64,000 bases of DNA, taken from Anaerolineaceae bacterium. Lineage in GTDB: Bacteria; Chloroflexota; Anaerolineae; Aggregatilineales; Phototrophicaceae. The stretch lies in assembly GCA_002699585.1 (NCBI GenBank), contig PABP01000033.1, positions 16,919 through 80,918 on the forward strand, given 5' to 3'. The notes beneath the pieces are model-generated. The model ran no database searches, was not told where the DNA came from, and saw nothing but the letters and a program-made list of their open reading frames with translations. This document shows, one piece after another, positions 15,450-24,832 of the stretch (within the stretch, counting starts at the first letter, position 1; the number at the start of each line of letters is the position of its first letter). The position numbers were made by a program, and so were the translations under genes.

Positions 15450-17291
15450 CTAACTGCTGTAGCGTGCTGCCAAGGCATCATGAATGCGATTGGCGATTTT
15501 GAGTACAGCTTCAGGATTGTGGCTGCCAGGTGTCCCGCCTTCTTCAATGAATGCATTCCGCATGATTTTGCCCCAGTTGCCCGTGCTGCGTGTTTTTGGG
15601 TCGGCGATATACTGCTCAATTGTCTGAGCAACCAGACCGCTTGGCGGGGCCAGCATCCGGTTGAGGCTCATATACACATCGTCAATATCGCGCGGCGAGA
15701 TCAAGTCGACATCCATCAGGTGCTTGTGCATGTATAGCCGCTTCATCTCATAGAACTCAGCCAGACTCAACTTGCGACCAGAAGCAGTTTCCAGGACCAT
15801 GTCCGTTCCCTCACGGTCGGATTGATCTTGTAGCTCCTGGTATTTTTCGATGCTTAGCGGGCCGATGATTTCCCACAGCGTTTGGTCCTCATACATGGGG
15901 CCGAGGTCGCTGCCATACTGACGATAATAGTTCTCGACCAGTGCATGCGTAAATTCAAAGTCGGCGAGAGCTGCTGCCTGACGCGAGGCGCTGATGTTGA
16001 CGGGCATGCCTGTGCTTTCAATGGTGCAGATACGTTTGCTCGTGCCCAGGTCAGGCCTTACGCGCCCAATAGGATTGTGCATTGCGGATATATCTGTGCC
16101 CAGGCCATCTTCACACAATAAGCCGCGTGTGACCGCGTTGGCGCGCTCAGAATGAATCAGGGCTGCATATCGTTCCAGGCCGTCTGACATCAGGTGTGGA
16201 CTGAGGGGCAGGCCAATCATGCGGCCTGTGACCGTTGTGCTGCGTAGAAATTCGCGTGTACAAACGAATTCCGGGTCACAGGTGCCGTTGACGAACGGGC
16301 TGCCCTTTAGCAGGGCTGCATTGGCAATCGCCGTTGCGCTGCGCAGCATCGTATAGAACGTGAACAAACCCAGCGCTTCAGAGCGTCCAGCGATGTCCAG
16401 GTGAATGTGACAGCCTTGCAACCGGAACGCCTGGACGAAGTTGCTATCCGGCAGCATATCGTAGCGTTCGATGACATTAACTAAACGCTGTTCGTATTCC
16501 GGGAATTTGTGATTGATCGTCTGCATGACGTCAGTCGCCGAGTAGACCTTAGGGTCTTCTGTCAGCTTGAAGTCACTTTCGATAGGGTAGGCTGCCAGGA
16601 TCGCTGTTTTTAGGCCGGTTGCCTGGCTGGCCATCACCAGCGACTGCATGATGCTATCCAGCGACTGGCGTACACGATGGTATCCGACACCGGGCGCAAC
16701 ATGGACCTCTACCTGATATTGGCAGGCTTCGCGGTCAACTGTAGGCGTGATGCCCAGCCGATGCGCATGGTTACGGTAGATGGCTGTGTATTCGCGCACG
16801 GCTTCATCAGTGGGTGTGCTACCATCTTCATAAAATAGGCCCAATTCCAACTCTGCGCCCATCGCGCGCATGCGTGTCTTTGGGTTGTCAGTCTCATGGA
16901 GATTGGTGTGGTTAACAGCGGGATTAAAATTATAGGGGACGATGCTTTGTAAAATTGTTTTCCCAAAACGGAAACGTTCGCTGACGAAGCTGCCAAGGAC
17001 GAATGTTTCTCCGCCTAATTCCCCAAGAATAACGTTGCCATGTTCGTGCTCTGGATACACGACCTTGAGGGGGATACCGGTTGCTGCTGCCAGATCGTCG
17101 AGCGGCAGGCTTTTGTTTTCCGGGTTTGCTGCTAATAATTTGATCTGCTGGTTGAAGCGTCGCTTATGTTCTTCTATAGCGCGCCAATTGACTGCTTGGC
17201 TATAGGCTTCGACCGTTTCGTTCGTTGGCAGTGGGTGTTCCATCGCGATATCTTCAGAAGCAACGTCATCTGACGATTGGGGGGCTTCCAT
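15450..17291 (-). CDS. GCS2-family glutamate-cysteine ligase-like protein
   Basis: A 613-residue protein with glutamine-synthetase-fold ligase motifs of the GCS2 (carboxylate-amine ligase) family: MRAMGAELELGLF, corresponding to the metal-binding E-x-E strand, GCHIHLDI in the middle, and IGRVRPDLGTSKRICTIES as the later conserved strand. Members join an amino acid carboxylate to an amine using ATP; glutamate-cysteine ligase is the best known. The protein is longer than typical YbdK (about 370) owing to N- and C-terminal extensions, and its substrates are unknown. The start is ATG at 17291, with GGGGAG 7 bases before it; the longer frame reads through upstream repeats. It is divergent from icd. 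Confidence 0.75.
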   Translation of the reverse strand: MEAPQSSDDVASEDIAMEHPLPTNETVEAYSQAVNWRAIEEHKRRFNQQIKLLAANPENKSLPLDDLAAATGIPLKVVYPEHEHGNVILGELGGETFVLGSFVSERFRFGKTILQSIVPYNFNPAVNHTNLHETDNPKTRMRAMGAELELGLFYEDGSTPTDEAVREYTAIYRNHAHRLGITPTVDREACQYQVEVHVAPGVGYHRVRQSLDSIMQSLVMASQATGLKTAILAAYPIESDFKLTEDPKVYSATDVMQTINHKFPEYEQRLVNVIERYDMLPDSNFVQAFRLQGCHIHLDIAGRSEALGLFTFYTMLRSATAIANAALLKGSPFVNGTCDPEFVCTREFLRSTTVTGRMIGLPLSPHLMSDGLERYAALIHSERANAVTRGLLCEDGLGTDISAMHNPIGRVRPDLGTSKRICTIESTGMPVNISASRQAAALADFEFTHALVENYYRQYGSDLGPMYEDQTLWEIIGPLSIEKYQELQDQSDREGTDMVLETASGRKLSLAEFYEMKRLYMHKHLMDVDLISPRDIDDVYMSLNRMLAPPSGLVAQTIEQYIADPKTRSTGNWGKIMRNAFIEEGGTPGSHNPEAVLKIANRIHDALAARYSS

Positions 17292-17309
17292 AATGATCTC
17301 CCCTGGTTG

Positions 17310-17363
17310 GTGCTGGCAAATATGTACTGACAAATTATGTACTGGCAAAAACGTACTCGCCTA
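17310..17363. repeat. Four short direct repeats in the GCS2-like gene leader
   Basis: Four degenerate copies of GTACTGRCAAA begin at 17310, 17324, 17339 and 17353, a spacing of 14-15 bases. They lie 19-72 bases before the ATG of the GCS2-like gene. Evenly spaced short repeats in a leader suggest protein binding sites, but no regulator is identified. Confidence 0.6.
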
Positions 17364-17531
17364 ATTTTGTGTCATATCGTTTCTTGCCGCAAGTGGTAAA
17401 GTGCACAGCTTGCCTCTGTTTGTTTGCACGATTTGTGAAACGCTTTGCATATGGTATTTGCCTTATAGACGCTTAACTCTCAATCTAAGGACCAATTGTA
17501 GCCACATACCATAGACCAACTCAGGATGTGC

Positions 17532-17537
17532 TATAAT
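17532..17537 (+). promoter_or_regulatory. Extended -10 box of icd
   Basis: TGTGCTATAAT: a perfect TATAAT with an upstream TGN element, 54 bases before the icd start codon. No convincing -35 is seen, which is usual for extended -10 promoters. Confidence 0.65.
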
Positions 17538-17590
17538 CGCCGTGTTTGTTAGTTCAGTCCCCAATTACTGTGCGAGGAGTTTTTGTAACG

Positions 17591-18838
17591 ATGGCATATG
17601 AGAATATTGTTGTTCCTTCAGAAGGTGAAAAGATCACCTTTACCAATGGCAAGATGAATGTCCCCGATAACCCGATCCTGCTCTTTATAGAGGGGGACGG
17701 TATTGGTTATGACATCATGACGGCCAGCAAGCGCATCTGGGATGCCGCTGTCGAAAAAGCCTATGGCGGCCAGCGTAAAATTAGCTGGATGGAAGTTTAC
17801 TCCGGTGAGAAGGCCGCTGGTGTTTATGATGGCGACTACATGCCGGAAGAAACATTTGAAGCCCTGCGCGAGTTCAAAGTTGGCATCAAAGGCCCACTGA
17901 CGACCCCAGTTGGCGGTGGCTTCCGCAGCCTGAACGTGACCCTGCGTCAGGTGCTCGACCTTTATAGCTGCGTACGCCCCGTCCGTTGGTTCGAAGGCGT
18001 CCCCAGCCCGCTAAAAGAGCCGCAAGACGTTGATGTTGTTATCTTCCGTTAAAATACAGAAGACATTTATGCAGGCATCGAATTTGAATCGGGTACCCCT
18101 GAAAACGAGAAATTGGCCAAGTTCCTGCGTGAAGACCTGGGCGCGACCGGCTTCTTCGAAGGCGCTGGCCTGGGCATCAAGCCGGTCAGTGAATTTGGCA
18201 GCAAACGCTTGATCCGTGCCGCGATTCAGTACGCCATTGAGCGTGGCCGCGAGTCTGTCACCCTCGTCCATAAAGGCAACATTCAGAAGTTCACCGAGGG
18301 TGCCTTTATGAAGTGGGGCTATGAACTGGCTGCCGAAGAATTCCCTGAAGAAACCATTAGCTGGGATGATGTCGCCGCTAATCATGGTGGTAAAGTGCCT
18401 GAAGGTAAAATCCTGATTCAAGATACGATTGCCGACATCATCTTCCAGAAGATGCTGTTGCGTCCGCGTGAACATGATGTGCTGGCTACGACCAACCTCA
18501 ACGGCGATTACCTGAGTGATGCCATTGCTGCCGAAGTTGGTGGTGTGGGTATTGCCCCTGGTGCCAACATTGGTGATGAAGTCGCCCTGTTCGAGGCCAC
18601 ACATGGTACGGCACCCAAGTACACCAATCTGGATAAGGTGAACCCCGGTTCGCTGTTGTTCAGTGGTGTGATGATGCTCGAACACCTGGGTTGGTTCGAA
18701 GCGGCTGAATTGGTTACCTCGGCTTACGAAAAGACCATCGCTGACAAGATCGTGACCTATGACTTCGCCCGCCAGATGGACGATGCGACTGAGGTCAAGA
18801 CCAGCGAGTTCGCTACCGCTATCATCGAGCGTATGTAG
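17591..18838 (+). pseudogene. icd: NADP-type isocitrate dehydrogenase interrupted by one in-frame TAA
   Basis: The frame encodes a full-length isocitrate dehydrogenase (415 codons; E. coli Icd has 416) that oxidises isocitrate to 2-oxoglutarate. Substrate-site sequences are intact: [40 protein letters not shown] and [10 protein letters not shown]. Codon 154 (18050-18052) is TAA between VVIFR and NTEDIYAG, where the family has Glu (FRENxEDIYAG). One G-to-T change from GAA explains it, and no other stop occurs in the following 262 codons. The start ATG has a GAGGAG upstream and an extended -10 promoter, and a terminator follows. Either a recent nonsense mutation, a base-calling error, or recoding; as written the product would be truncated. 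Confidence 0.9.
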
Positions 18839-18860
18839 ATTCTGACTCTGTATCATTATC

Positions 18861-18895
18861 AAAAGGCGTGGTTTCGGCTGCGCCTTTTGCTTTTA
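18861..18895 (+). terminator. Intrinsic terminator after icd
   Basis: AAAAGGCG pairs with CGCCTTTT (18861-18868 with 18881-18888) around a 12-nt loop, followed by GCTTTT. It begins 22 bases after the icd stop. Confidence 0.75.
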
Positions 18896-18941
18896 ATGCA
18901 CTATGGTGTACTTTTAGCGTGTTGGTAACAATAGGCTTCTC

Positions 18942-19871
18942 TTGATAGTCTCAACTGCTTCAGAGCGTTTATTCGCATTTTTGCGCCTTGGCCGACTTCA
19001 CTTTTTAGTTGGCGGCTTTATCATGTATGGCTTAGGGGTCGCTATCGCGCTCTACCAACAGCAGCCTTTTCAGCCTTCGATTTTTGTCTGTGGACAAATT
19101 GTGGTGACTGCTATTCAACTGATGACACATTATGCCAATGACTATTTTGACCTTGAAGCGGACCAAGCTAATCATCATCGTACGCATTGGTCAGGTGGCA
19201 GCGGGGTGCTTGTTGCCCAAATACTGCGACCGAGAATCGCGTTGGTGGCGGCCTTATTCTTTGGGATGGTTGCGGTTTGCGGGACAGTTGTGCTTATGTT
19301 CGTCCTCCATACGGGCGCTTTGACGTTACCTTTGATTCTGACATCGCTGTTGTTGGCCTGGTTCTATAGTGCGCCACCTATCAGGCTGCATTCAACGGGC
19401 TTAGGAGAAGCATCGGTGGCGTTGATTGTGCCGATCCTGGTGCCGTTGCTCGGTTATTATCTTCAGTCTGGCGCATTATCGATGCTACCGCTTGTGGCGG
19501 CTCTACCATTAGCATTTTTCCAGTTTGCCATGCTGCTGGTCATCGAATTCCCTGATGCAAAGAGCGATGCAACCGTAGGCAAGCGTACGCTGGTGGTGCG
19601 CCTGGGGGAGCAAAAAGCAGTCATCTTGCATAACATCGTATTGATCCTGGCCTATGCTCTATTACCTTTGTTGATGTGGGCTGGGCTGGCCCATCAGGTG
19701 GCACTTGTCATCCTGATGGGTTTGCCCTTGGCTGCTCGTCAATTCTGGCGCATGGCTCGAGGTGCTTGGCCTAATCCTGCTAACTGGAACAGCCTGGGAT
19801 TCAGTGCGATTGCCCTATTGATGAGCACCGCCTTATTTGAACTGTTGGTCTTTATAGGACTGGCGGGTTAG
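18942..19871 (+). CDS. UbiA-family prenyltransferase (MenA-like)
   Basis: A 309-residue integral membrane protein with eight to nine hydrophobic helices. Both Asp-rich motifs of the UbiA superfamily are present: NDYFDLEAD (about 66-74) and EFPDAKSDATVGKRTL (about 203-218). Such enzymes attach a polyprenyl chain to an aromatic acceptor; the family with NDYxDxxxD and a KRTL segment includes MenA (demethylmenaquinone synthesis). No other menaquinone gene is nearby, so the acceptor is not certain. Start is taken as TTG at 18942 with a short AGG upstream; an upstream stop leaves no ATG that would keep the first helix. The last 3 bases overlap the convergent next gene. Confidence 0.85.
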   Translation: MIVSTASERLFAFLRLGRLHFLVGGFIMYGLGVAIALYQQQPFQPSIFVCGQIVVTAIQLMTHYANDYFDLEADQANHHRTHWSGGSGVLVAQILRPRIALVAALFFGMVAVCGTVVLMFVLHTGALTLPLILTSLLLAWFYSAPPIRLHSTGLGEASVALIVPILVPLLGYYLQSGALSMLPLVAALPLAFFQFAMLLVIEFPDAKSDATVGKRTLVVRLGEQKAVILHNIVLILAYALLPLLMWAGLAHQVALVILMGLPLAARQFWRMARGAWPNPANWNSLGFSAIALLMSTALFELLVFIGLAG

Positions 19872-20476
19872 ACAGCGTGGCTTTTGCCGCCCCTCTTGAG
19901 TTGGAAATTGTCCATGCTGTCGTAGCTTGGATGTTTCTTTTTCTGAATCCATTGCTGATCATTCCCGTATTCGGCTTTGTAAATGACCTCTTCGAGTTCT
20001 TGGATCATCTTGTTGATGCCGGACGTCAATGCGGCAAAGAAGCCGACAAAAATCAGCACAGAGAAACATCCGAAAGTCAGCATGAACGGGCTTCTTCCCA
20101 AAATACCGCCTATAAAGCCGACGCCCAACACATGCGTACAGAACAACAGCCCCATGATCGCTAACGTACTAGGCCCTACACGAGTTTCACCACAAATGCG
20201 GGTGCTATCTTCAGAGAGGCTTTCGACGACAGCGATCAGCTCGATATTAAGGTTCCGTCCCATATCACGGTGGAATTTGATCTTGTACGCTTGGCCAAAT
20301 TTATAGGCTTCTGTTTCTACACGTAGTTTTTTTCGATTGGCGAACCATCCGTCTCCACGCTCATTTTGTAATCTGATTATGTGCATAACATCGGAAATTG
20401 GTGCATCGACGATGTAATCAAATCGCTTGGCAGACCACGGCCACTGCTGAGCGTGGCGTTTTCTTTTTTGCTTCAT
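19868..20476 (-). CDS. Small membrane protein, paralogue of the next gene
   Basis: A 202-residue protein of no family I recognise. It begins with a very basic segment, then KRFDYIVDAPISDVMHII, a pattern seen at the start of START/polyketide-cyclase-like domains, followed by beta-rich sequence to about 110 and two adjacent hydrophobic helices (about 112-160), then a polar tail. The neighbouring minus-strand gene at 20592-21185 has the same layout and the same opening motif, so the two look like a tandem duplication. Its stop overlaps the UbiA gene stop by 3 bases. Lipid or hydrophobic ligand sensing is conceivable but unproven. Confidence 0.65.
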   Translation of the reverse strand: MKQKRKRHAQQWPWSAKRFDYIVDAPISDVMHIIRLQNERGDGWFANRKKLRVETEAYKFGQAYKIKFHRDMGRNLNIELIAVVESLSEDSTRICGETRVGPSTLAIMGLLFCTHVLGVGFIGGILGRSPFMLTFGCFSVLIFVGFFAALTSGINKMIQELEEVIYKAEYGNDQQWIQKKKHPSYDSMDNFQLKRGGKSHAV

Positions 20477-20516
20477 GACGATGGCCTTTTCTCTAATAGA
20501 TACCGTTCAATAGAAT

Positions 20517-20546
20517 ATCAGCGGGGCAGGCATCGCCCCGACTGAT
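20517..20546 (-). repeat. Hairpin between the two paralogous membrane-protein genes
   Basis: ATCAG/CTGAT and GGGGC/GCCCC pair around a short loop with a small internal bulge. It follows the stop of the upstream paralogue (20592) by 46 bases. There is no T-run, so a simple intrinsic terminator is not supported; it may be a transcript-stabilising or attenuating hairpin. Confidence 0.4.
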
Positions 20547-20591
20547 TGTTTGCTAGCTATGCTGATGTCACCTCGTTATGGGTTGAGGGCA

Positions 20592-21185
20592 TCAGGCGGC
20601 GATATGGACCTGGTGTGCGTTTTTTGATTTTGCCTTGCGCGGCTCGTAAAGGACGTGTTGCAGTTCTCTGAGCAGGCGCGCACGTTTTCTGGATTCCCAC
20701 AGGATGATGAAGCCTATAGGCGTGACCAAAATCAGACTCAATAAGATCCTCAAGATTGGCGGGAGCAGAATTGTCGACGATGGTCCCAAATATGCGAGCA
20801 ATAGTCTCGCGATTCCTAATAGCAGCAGCGCAATCACAACCTGTTCGGTATTGGACAGAGTCAGTTTGGCTCGTCCGTGTACTTGGCAGGTCCAATCATC
20901 AATAGGTTTGATTGAACCGCTAATCGCGTATGCCTCATCAAAGGGCTGTTGATAGAAAGGTACATCGCCAAAACGCATCCTAAATGAGGCGGGGGCACCT
21001 GTCGCGATCTGAAAGAAATGAACGCCGATATATCTCCTGGCTGCTTGGTCTATAGGCAGACTCTTGCGATATTGTCCCAAGCGTTCAACTACGTCATCAA
21101 CGCTGTGGTTGACCACAAAGTCAAAGTGCTGGACAGGGTAGAACCAGCGCCCGGTAATTTCTGGTTGACGCTTGCGTTTACGCAT
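20592..21185 (-). CDS. Small membrane protein, paralogue of the previous gene
   Basis: A 197-residue protein with a basic N-terminus, then VQHFDFVVNHSVDDVVERL (compare KRFDYIVDAPISDVMHII in the neighbour), a beta-rich region to about 115, two hydrophobic helices (about 117-160) and a basic tail rich in Arg/Lys. I do not recognise the family. The opening segment resembles the first strand and helix of START-like ligand-binding domains. It lies 115 bases upstream of its paralogue on the same strand and is probably cotranscribed with it. The start ATG has only a weak ribosome-binding site. Confidence 0.65.
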   Translation of the reverse strand: MRKRKRQPEITGRWFYPVQHFDFVVNHSVDDVVERLGQYRKSLPIDQAARRYIGVHFFQIATGAPASFRMRFGDVPFYQQPFDEAYAISGSIKPIDDWTCQVHGRAKLTLSNTEQVVIALLLLGIARLLLAYLGPSSTILLPPILRILLSLILVTPIGFIILWESRKRARLLRELQHVLYEPRKAKSKNAHQVHIAA

Positions 21186-21667
21186 GATATTTGGACTTTC
21201 AATCGGACTATGAATCTATCTTACATCGCTTGAAATGTGGCCAATTCCCCAAAGATTGGGGGTACGGATTGTGGCAATATGACAGGCATTTTGCTGTGTT
21301 TTATTGCCGTATATGGCAGCAATCGTCGGGTAGAATCGCTATTTTGGAGTTGTTTTGAGCGAATTACTTTGGAAAATGCCCGTTTTTCCGCTTTAGCTGC
21401 CATATTTAGCTGCTTGCGAAAGAAAAAGTTTTCGGGAGCTATTTTCTGTGAAAAACTGAGGAGCCTATATCCGGTCCAGGGTCAGCGTAGCATGGATTTG
21501 ACCACAAGTGGCGACCATATGGTTTGACATCTGGTGCGATTTTGGCAGGAGCGATGCTCTGTTAATCCTGACAAGTACAGGTGCTAGATAGTTGGTTATG
21601 TCTGGCTTTCGGATTCATGACGAAATTGGCTACAATCTGGCTAGTCTATCCATCAGAAAGTGAGTCG

Positions 21668-22852
21668 ATGATTATGGAGCTTCTCAAACAGGCACAGGCA
21701 CTTCAGGATGATATGGTGGCGTGGCGTCGTGATATCCACATGCACCCGGAACTAGGCTTTGAAGAGACCCGCACGGCCAATCTAGTTGTGCAGACTTTGC
21801 GTGAGATGGGCATCGAAGCGCAACCGGGCGTTGGGCGTACGGGCGTTGTGGCCCGCATCGGTGATGGTGATGGCCCCAAAATTGGCATCCGTGCCGATAT
21901 GGATGCGCTGCCCATTGAGGAAGCCAATGACACGCCCTATAAGTCGCAAAATCCGGGTGTGATGCACGCCTGCGGCCACGATTCCCACACGGCGATGCTG
22001 CTGGCTGTAGCGCGTATCCTGAATGAGATGTCCGATCGTCCAACAGGGGAAGTGCGGCTTTTGTTCCAGCCGAGCGAAGAAAAGTGGGATGAGGATGGCA
22101 TCAGTGGCGCATCGGCGATGATACAGGACGAAGCCCTGGAAGATCTGGATGCGGTCATTGCCCTGCATGTAAGCAGTACCGATGAAGCCGGTACGGTCAA
22201 AGTCGGTGATGGCTATATGATGGCCGCTGTTGATTCTTTTGATGCCACCATTAAGGGCGAGGGCACGCACGGTGCATCCCCGCATATGGGCCGTGATCCG
22301 ATTGTGTTGGCAGCACAGGTTATCAATGCCATCCAGGCGATTCGTTCACGCTGGACGGACCCGACCAAGCCCTCGGTCGTCACCATTGGCGCGATCCACG
22401 GGGGTACCACCACCAACGTCATTCCGCATGAAGTGACCCTGCTGGGGACGATCCGTACCTACGAAGAACCCGTTCGTGAGCAGATCCATGAAGAACTGCA
22501 TAAGGCGTTCTCTGTTGCCAAGACACTGGGTGGTGATTACGAACTGAATATCCAGCGCGGCTATCCAGCTCTGTACAATGCGCCGGACGTCGCTGGCTTG
22601 CTGCGTGATGTGGCGGCTGAGGCCATCGGCGCGGATAAAGTCAAGGTGGGTGAACCAGGAATGGGCGCGGAAGACTTCGCCTATATGGCGCAGAAGGCAC
22701 CGGGCGCGATGATGATCCTGGGGGCCAAGTACGATGGGGTGAACCGTCCGCACCACAGCCCCATTTTCGACATTGCAGAAGACCCCATGCAGTATGGTGC
22801 GGCTATCCTGGCGGAAACGGCCGTGCGCCTCTTGAAGCAGCACGCCAAGTAG
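21668..22852 (+). CDS. M20-family amidohydrolase (N-acyl-amino-acid hydrolase type)
   Basis: A 394-residue metallopeptidase-family hydrolase. Metal-site motifs are RRDIHMHPELGFEE near the start, ADMDALPIEE, MHACGHDSHTAML (metal His/Asp), FQPSEEKWDEDG with the catalytic Glu pair, and a late His in the conserved HSPIFD block. Enzymes of this group remove acyl groups from N-acyl amino acids (hippurate hydrolase, IAA-amino acid hydrolase, N-acetyl-DAP deacetylase). The start ATG at 21668 was preferred to upstream in-frame codons because family homology begins right after it. A second M20 protein is encoded at 49.7 kb. Substrate unknown. Confidence 0.9.
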   Translation: MIMELLKQAQALQDDMVAWRRDIHMHPELGFEETRTANLVVQTLREMGIEAQPGVGRTGVVARIGDGDGPKIGIRADMDALPIEEANDTPYKSQNPGVMHACGHDSHTAMLLAVARILNEMSDRPTGEVRLLFQPSEEKWDEDGISGASAMIQDEALEDLDAVIALHVSSTDEAGTVKVGDGYMMAAVDSFDATIKGEGTHGASPHMGRDPIVLAAQVINAIQAIRSRWTDPTKPSVVTIGAIHGGTTTNVIPHEVTLLGTIRTYEEPVREQIHEELHKAFSVAKTLGGDYELNIQRGYPALYNAPDVAGLLRDVAAEAIGADKVKVGEPGMGAEDFAYMAQKAPGAMMILGAKYDGVNRPHHSPIFDIAEDPMQYGAAILAETAVRLLKQHAK

Positions 22853-22881
22853 CCCTGGCTATAGTTCGCACATATATAAAC

Positions 22882-22912
22882 AGAGGCTGCCCAACAGGCG
22901 GCCTCTCTTTTT
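22882..22912. terminator. Intrinsic terminator after the M20 gene
   Basis: A 10-bp stem with one G-T pair (22882-22891 with 22897-22906), a 5-nt loop and a CTTTTTG tail. It lies between the M20 gene and the convergent arsM. Confidence 0.85.
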
Positions 22913-22923
22913 GTTAGAGCGTG

Positions 22924-23805
<882 letters not shown>

Positions 23806-23821
23806 GCTGGAAATGCTCCTC

Positions 23822-23841
23822 ATATTGATACTTATCGATAT
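23822..23841. promoter_or_regulatory. Palindromic ArsR-type operator upstream of arsM
   Basis: ATATTGAT-N4-ATCGATAT, an 8-bp inverted repeat with one mismatch, 17 bases before the arsM start codon. The same two arms recur upstream of arsR (24193-24212). Shared identical arms in front of both genes indicate a common repressor, most simply the encoded ArsR. Confidence 0.75.
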
Positions 23842-23861
23842 ATAATGGCAAAAAAATAGGC

Positions 23862-24182
23862 CTATTTGATAGGGATGGCGTCAGGGTTGATGACCTGCTG
23901 GGCGTAATCCGGCGCGTAGGTGCTAATGAGCTGCCCACAGCAGTAAGTCATGCGCTCCTGATTGAGGGTGTAAAAACGTTGACGACCCTCTTGACGAACG
24001 GTTGCCAGTCCCGCGTCTTCCAGTATCTTGAGATGATGACTGACAGTTGGCTGTTTGACTTTGCCACCGAGCAGGTCAACCACATCTGACACGCTGAGCC
24101 AGTTGCAGCACAGGTGCTTTAAGATAATCTGACGAGTGTCGTCAGCAATGGCTTTTGCGAATACAACCAGTTGTCCATCCAT
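23862..24182 (-). CDS. arsR: ArsR-family metalloid-responsive repressor
   Basis: A 106-residue winged-helix regulator: helix-turn-helix with [11 protein letters not shown] and [16 protein letters not shown], then the wing [12 protein letters not shown]. The protein has a CC pair in [10 protein letters not shown] (near residue 25) and a second in MTYCCGQL near the C-terminal helix, candidate As(III) ligands; they are not in the classical ELCVCD site of E. coli ArsR. It lies between arsC and arsM on the same strand. A near-perfect palindrome 11 bases upstream of its start and a copy before arsM suggest that it represses both. Confidence 0.92.
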   Translation of the reverse strand: MDGQLVVFAKAIADDTRQIILKHLCCNWLSVSDVVDLLGGKVKQPTVSHHLKILEDAGLATVRQEGRQRFYTLNQERMTYCCGQLISTYAPDYAQQVINPDAIPIK

Positions 24183-24192
24183 GTTTCACATT

Positions 24193-24212
24193 ATATTGAT
24201 GATTATCGATAT
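24193..24212. promoter_or_regulatory. Palindromic ArsR-type operator upstream of arsR
   Basis: ATATTGAT-N4-ATCGATAT at 11-30 bases before the arsR start codon, with the same arms as the site before arsM and a different 4-base spacer. Probably the autoregulatory site. Confidence 0.75.
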
Positions 24213-24232
24213 GTCAAGGATTTGCCCGAATT

Positions 24233-24652
24233 TTATGGATTTGTGGCCAGCCAATCGACGAGTTTTTGCTTGAGTCCATCACGCACATGAGCGAACGAGG
24301 CCAGTATGTCGTCATGGCTGCCGGTGACGGCTGCCGGGTCTGGGAATCCCCAATGGAGGCGATGGGCTGGGCCTGGGAAGATAGGGCAGGTTTCTGCGGC
24401 TTTATCGCAAACGGTGATGACGTAATCGAATGATTGGTTGATGTACAGGTCGATGCCATCGCTGGTGTGGTGGCTGATGTCGATGCCGACTTGCTGCATA
24501 GCTTCGATGGCAAACGGATTCACCTGGGATGGCTTTGTTCCCGCGCTGAACACGTCGAACTGGTCGCTGGCAAGGTCGTTTAGTAGGCCATGCGCCATCT
24601 GAGACCGAGCAGAATTGGCTGTGCATAGGATAAGTACGCGCTTTTTTTGCAT
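24233..24652 (-). CDS. arsC: Arsenate reductase, thioredoxin-coupled LMW-phosphatase type
   Basis: Reduces As(V) to As(III), the substrate for ArsM. A 139-residue LMW-phosphatase-fold protein with the P-loop CTANSARSQMA near the N-terminus and a C-x6-C pair in VCDKAAETCP, matching the Cys82/Cys89 relay of the Bacillus/Staphylococcus-type ArsC. The phosphatase-like DPA motif (FPDPAA) follows. The start ATG has GGAG 9 bases upstream. It is transcribed toward arsR and arsM. No As(III) efflux pump (arsB/acr3) is in the window. Confidence 0.92.
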   Translation of the reverse strand: MQKKRVLILCTANSARSQMAHGLLNDLASDQFDVFSAGTKPSQVNPFAIEAMQQVGIDISHHTSDGIDLYINQSFDYVITVCDKAAETCPIFPGPAHRLHWGFPDPAAVTGSHDDILASFAHVRDGLKQKLVDWLATNP

Positions 24653-24832
24653 AGAGATAGTCTCCTATCATGAACGATACATCAGTCTAGCGGAGATTAT
24701 TCCGACTGGCACGAAGCCTTAAACGACACTTAAAAATAGGACGCAAATCTTTGCAAGATTGTTACAGCCAGCGGAAAATCAGGATGTTATACTGGCTTCA
24801 TATTGGCGGAGTAAAGCAATAGGCTGAGGATC

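Noticed and set aside
18113..18838. Separate downstream gene starting at TTG 18113
   Set aside because: It is the same frame as icd, begins inside a conserved region and has no ribosome-binding site; it is the 3' part of icd after the TAA.
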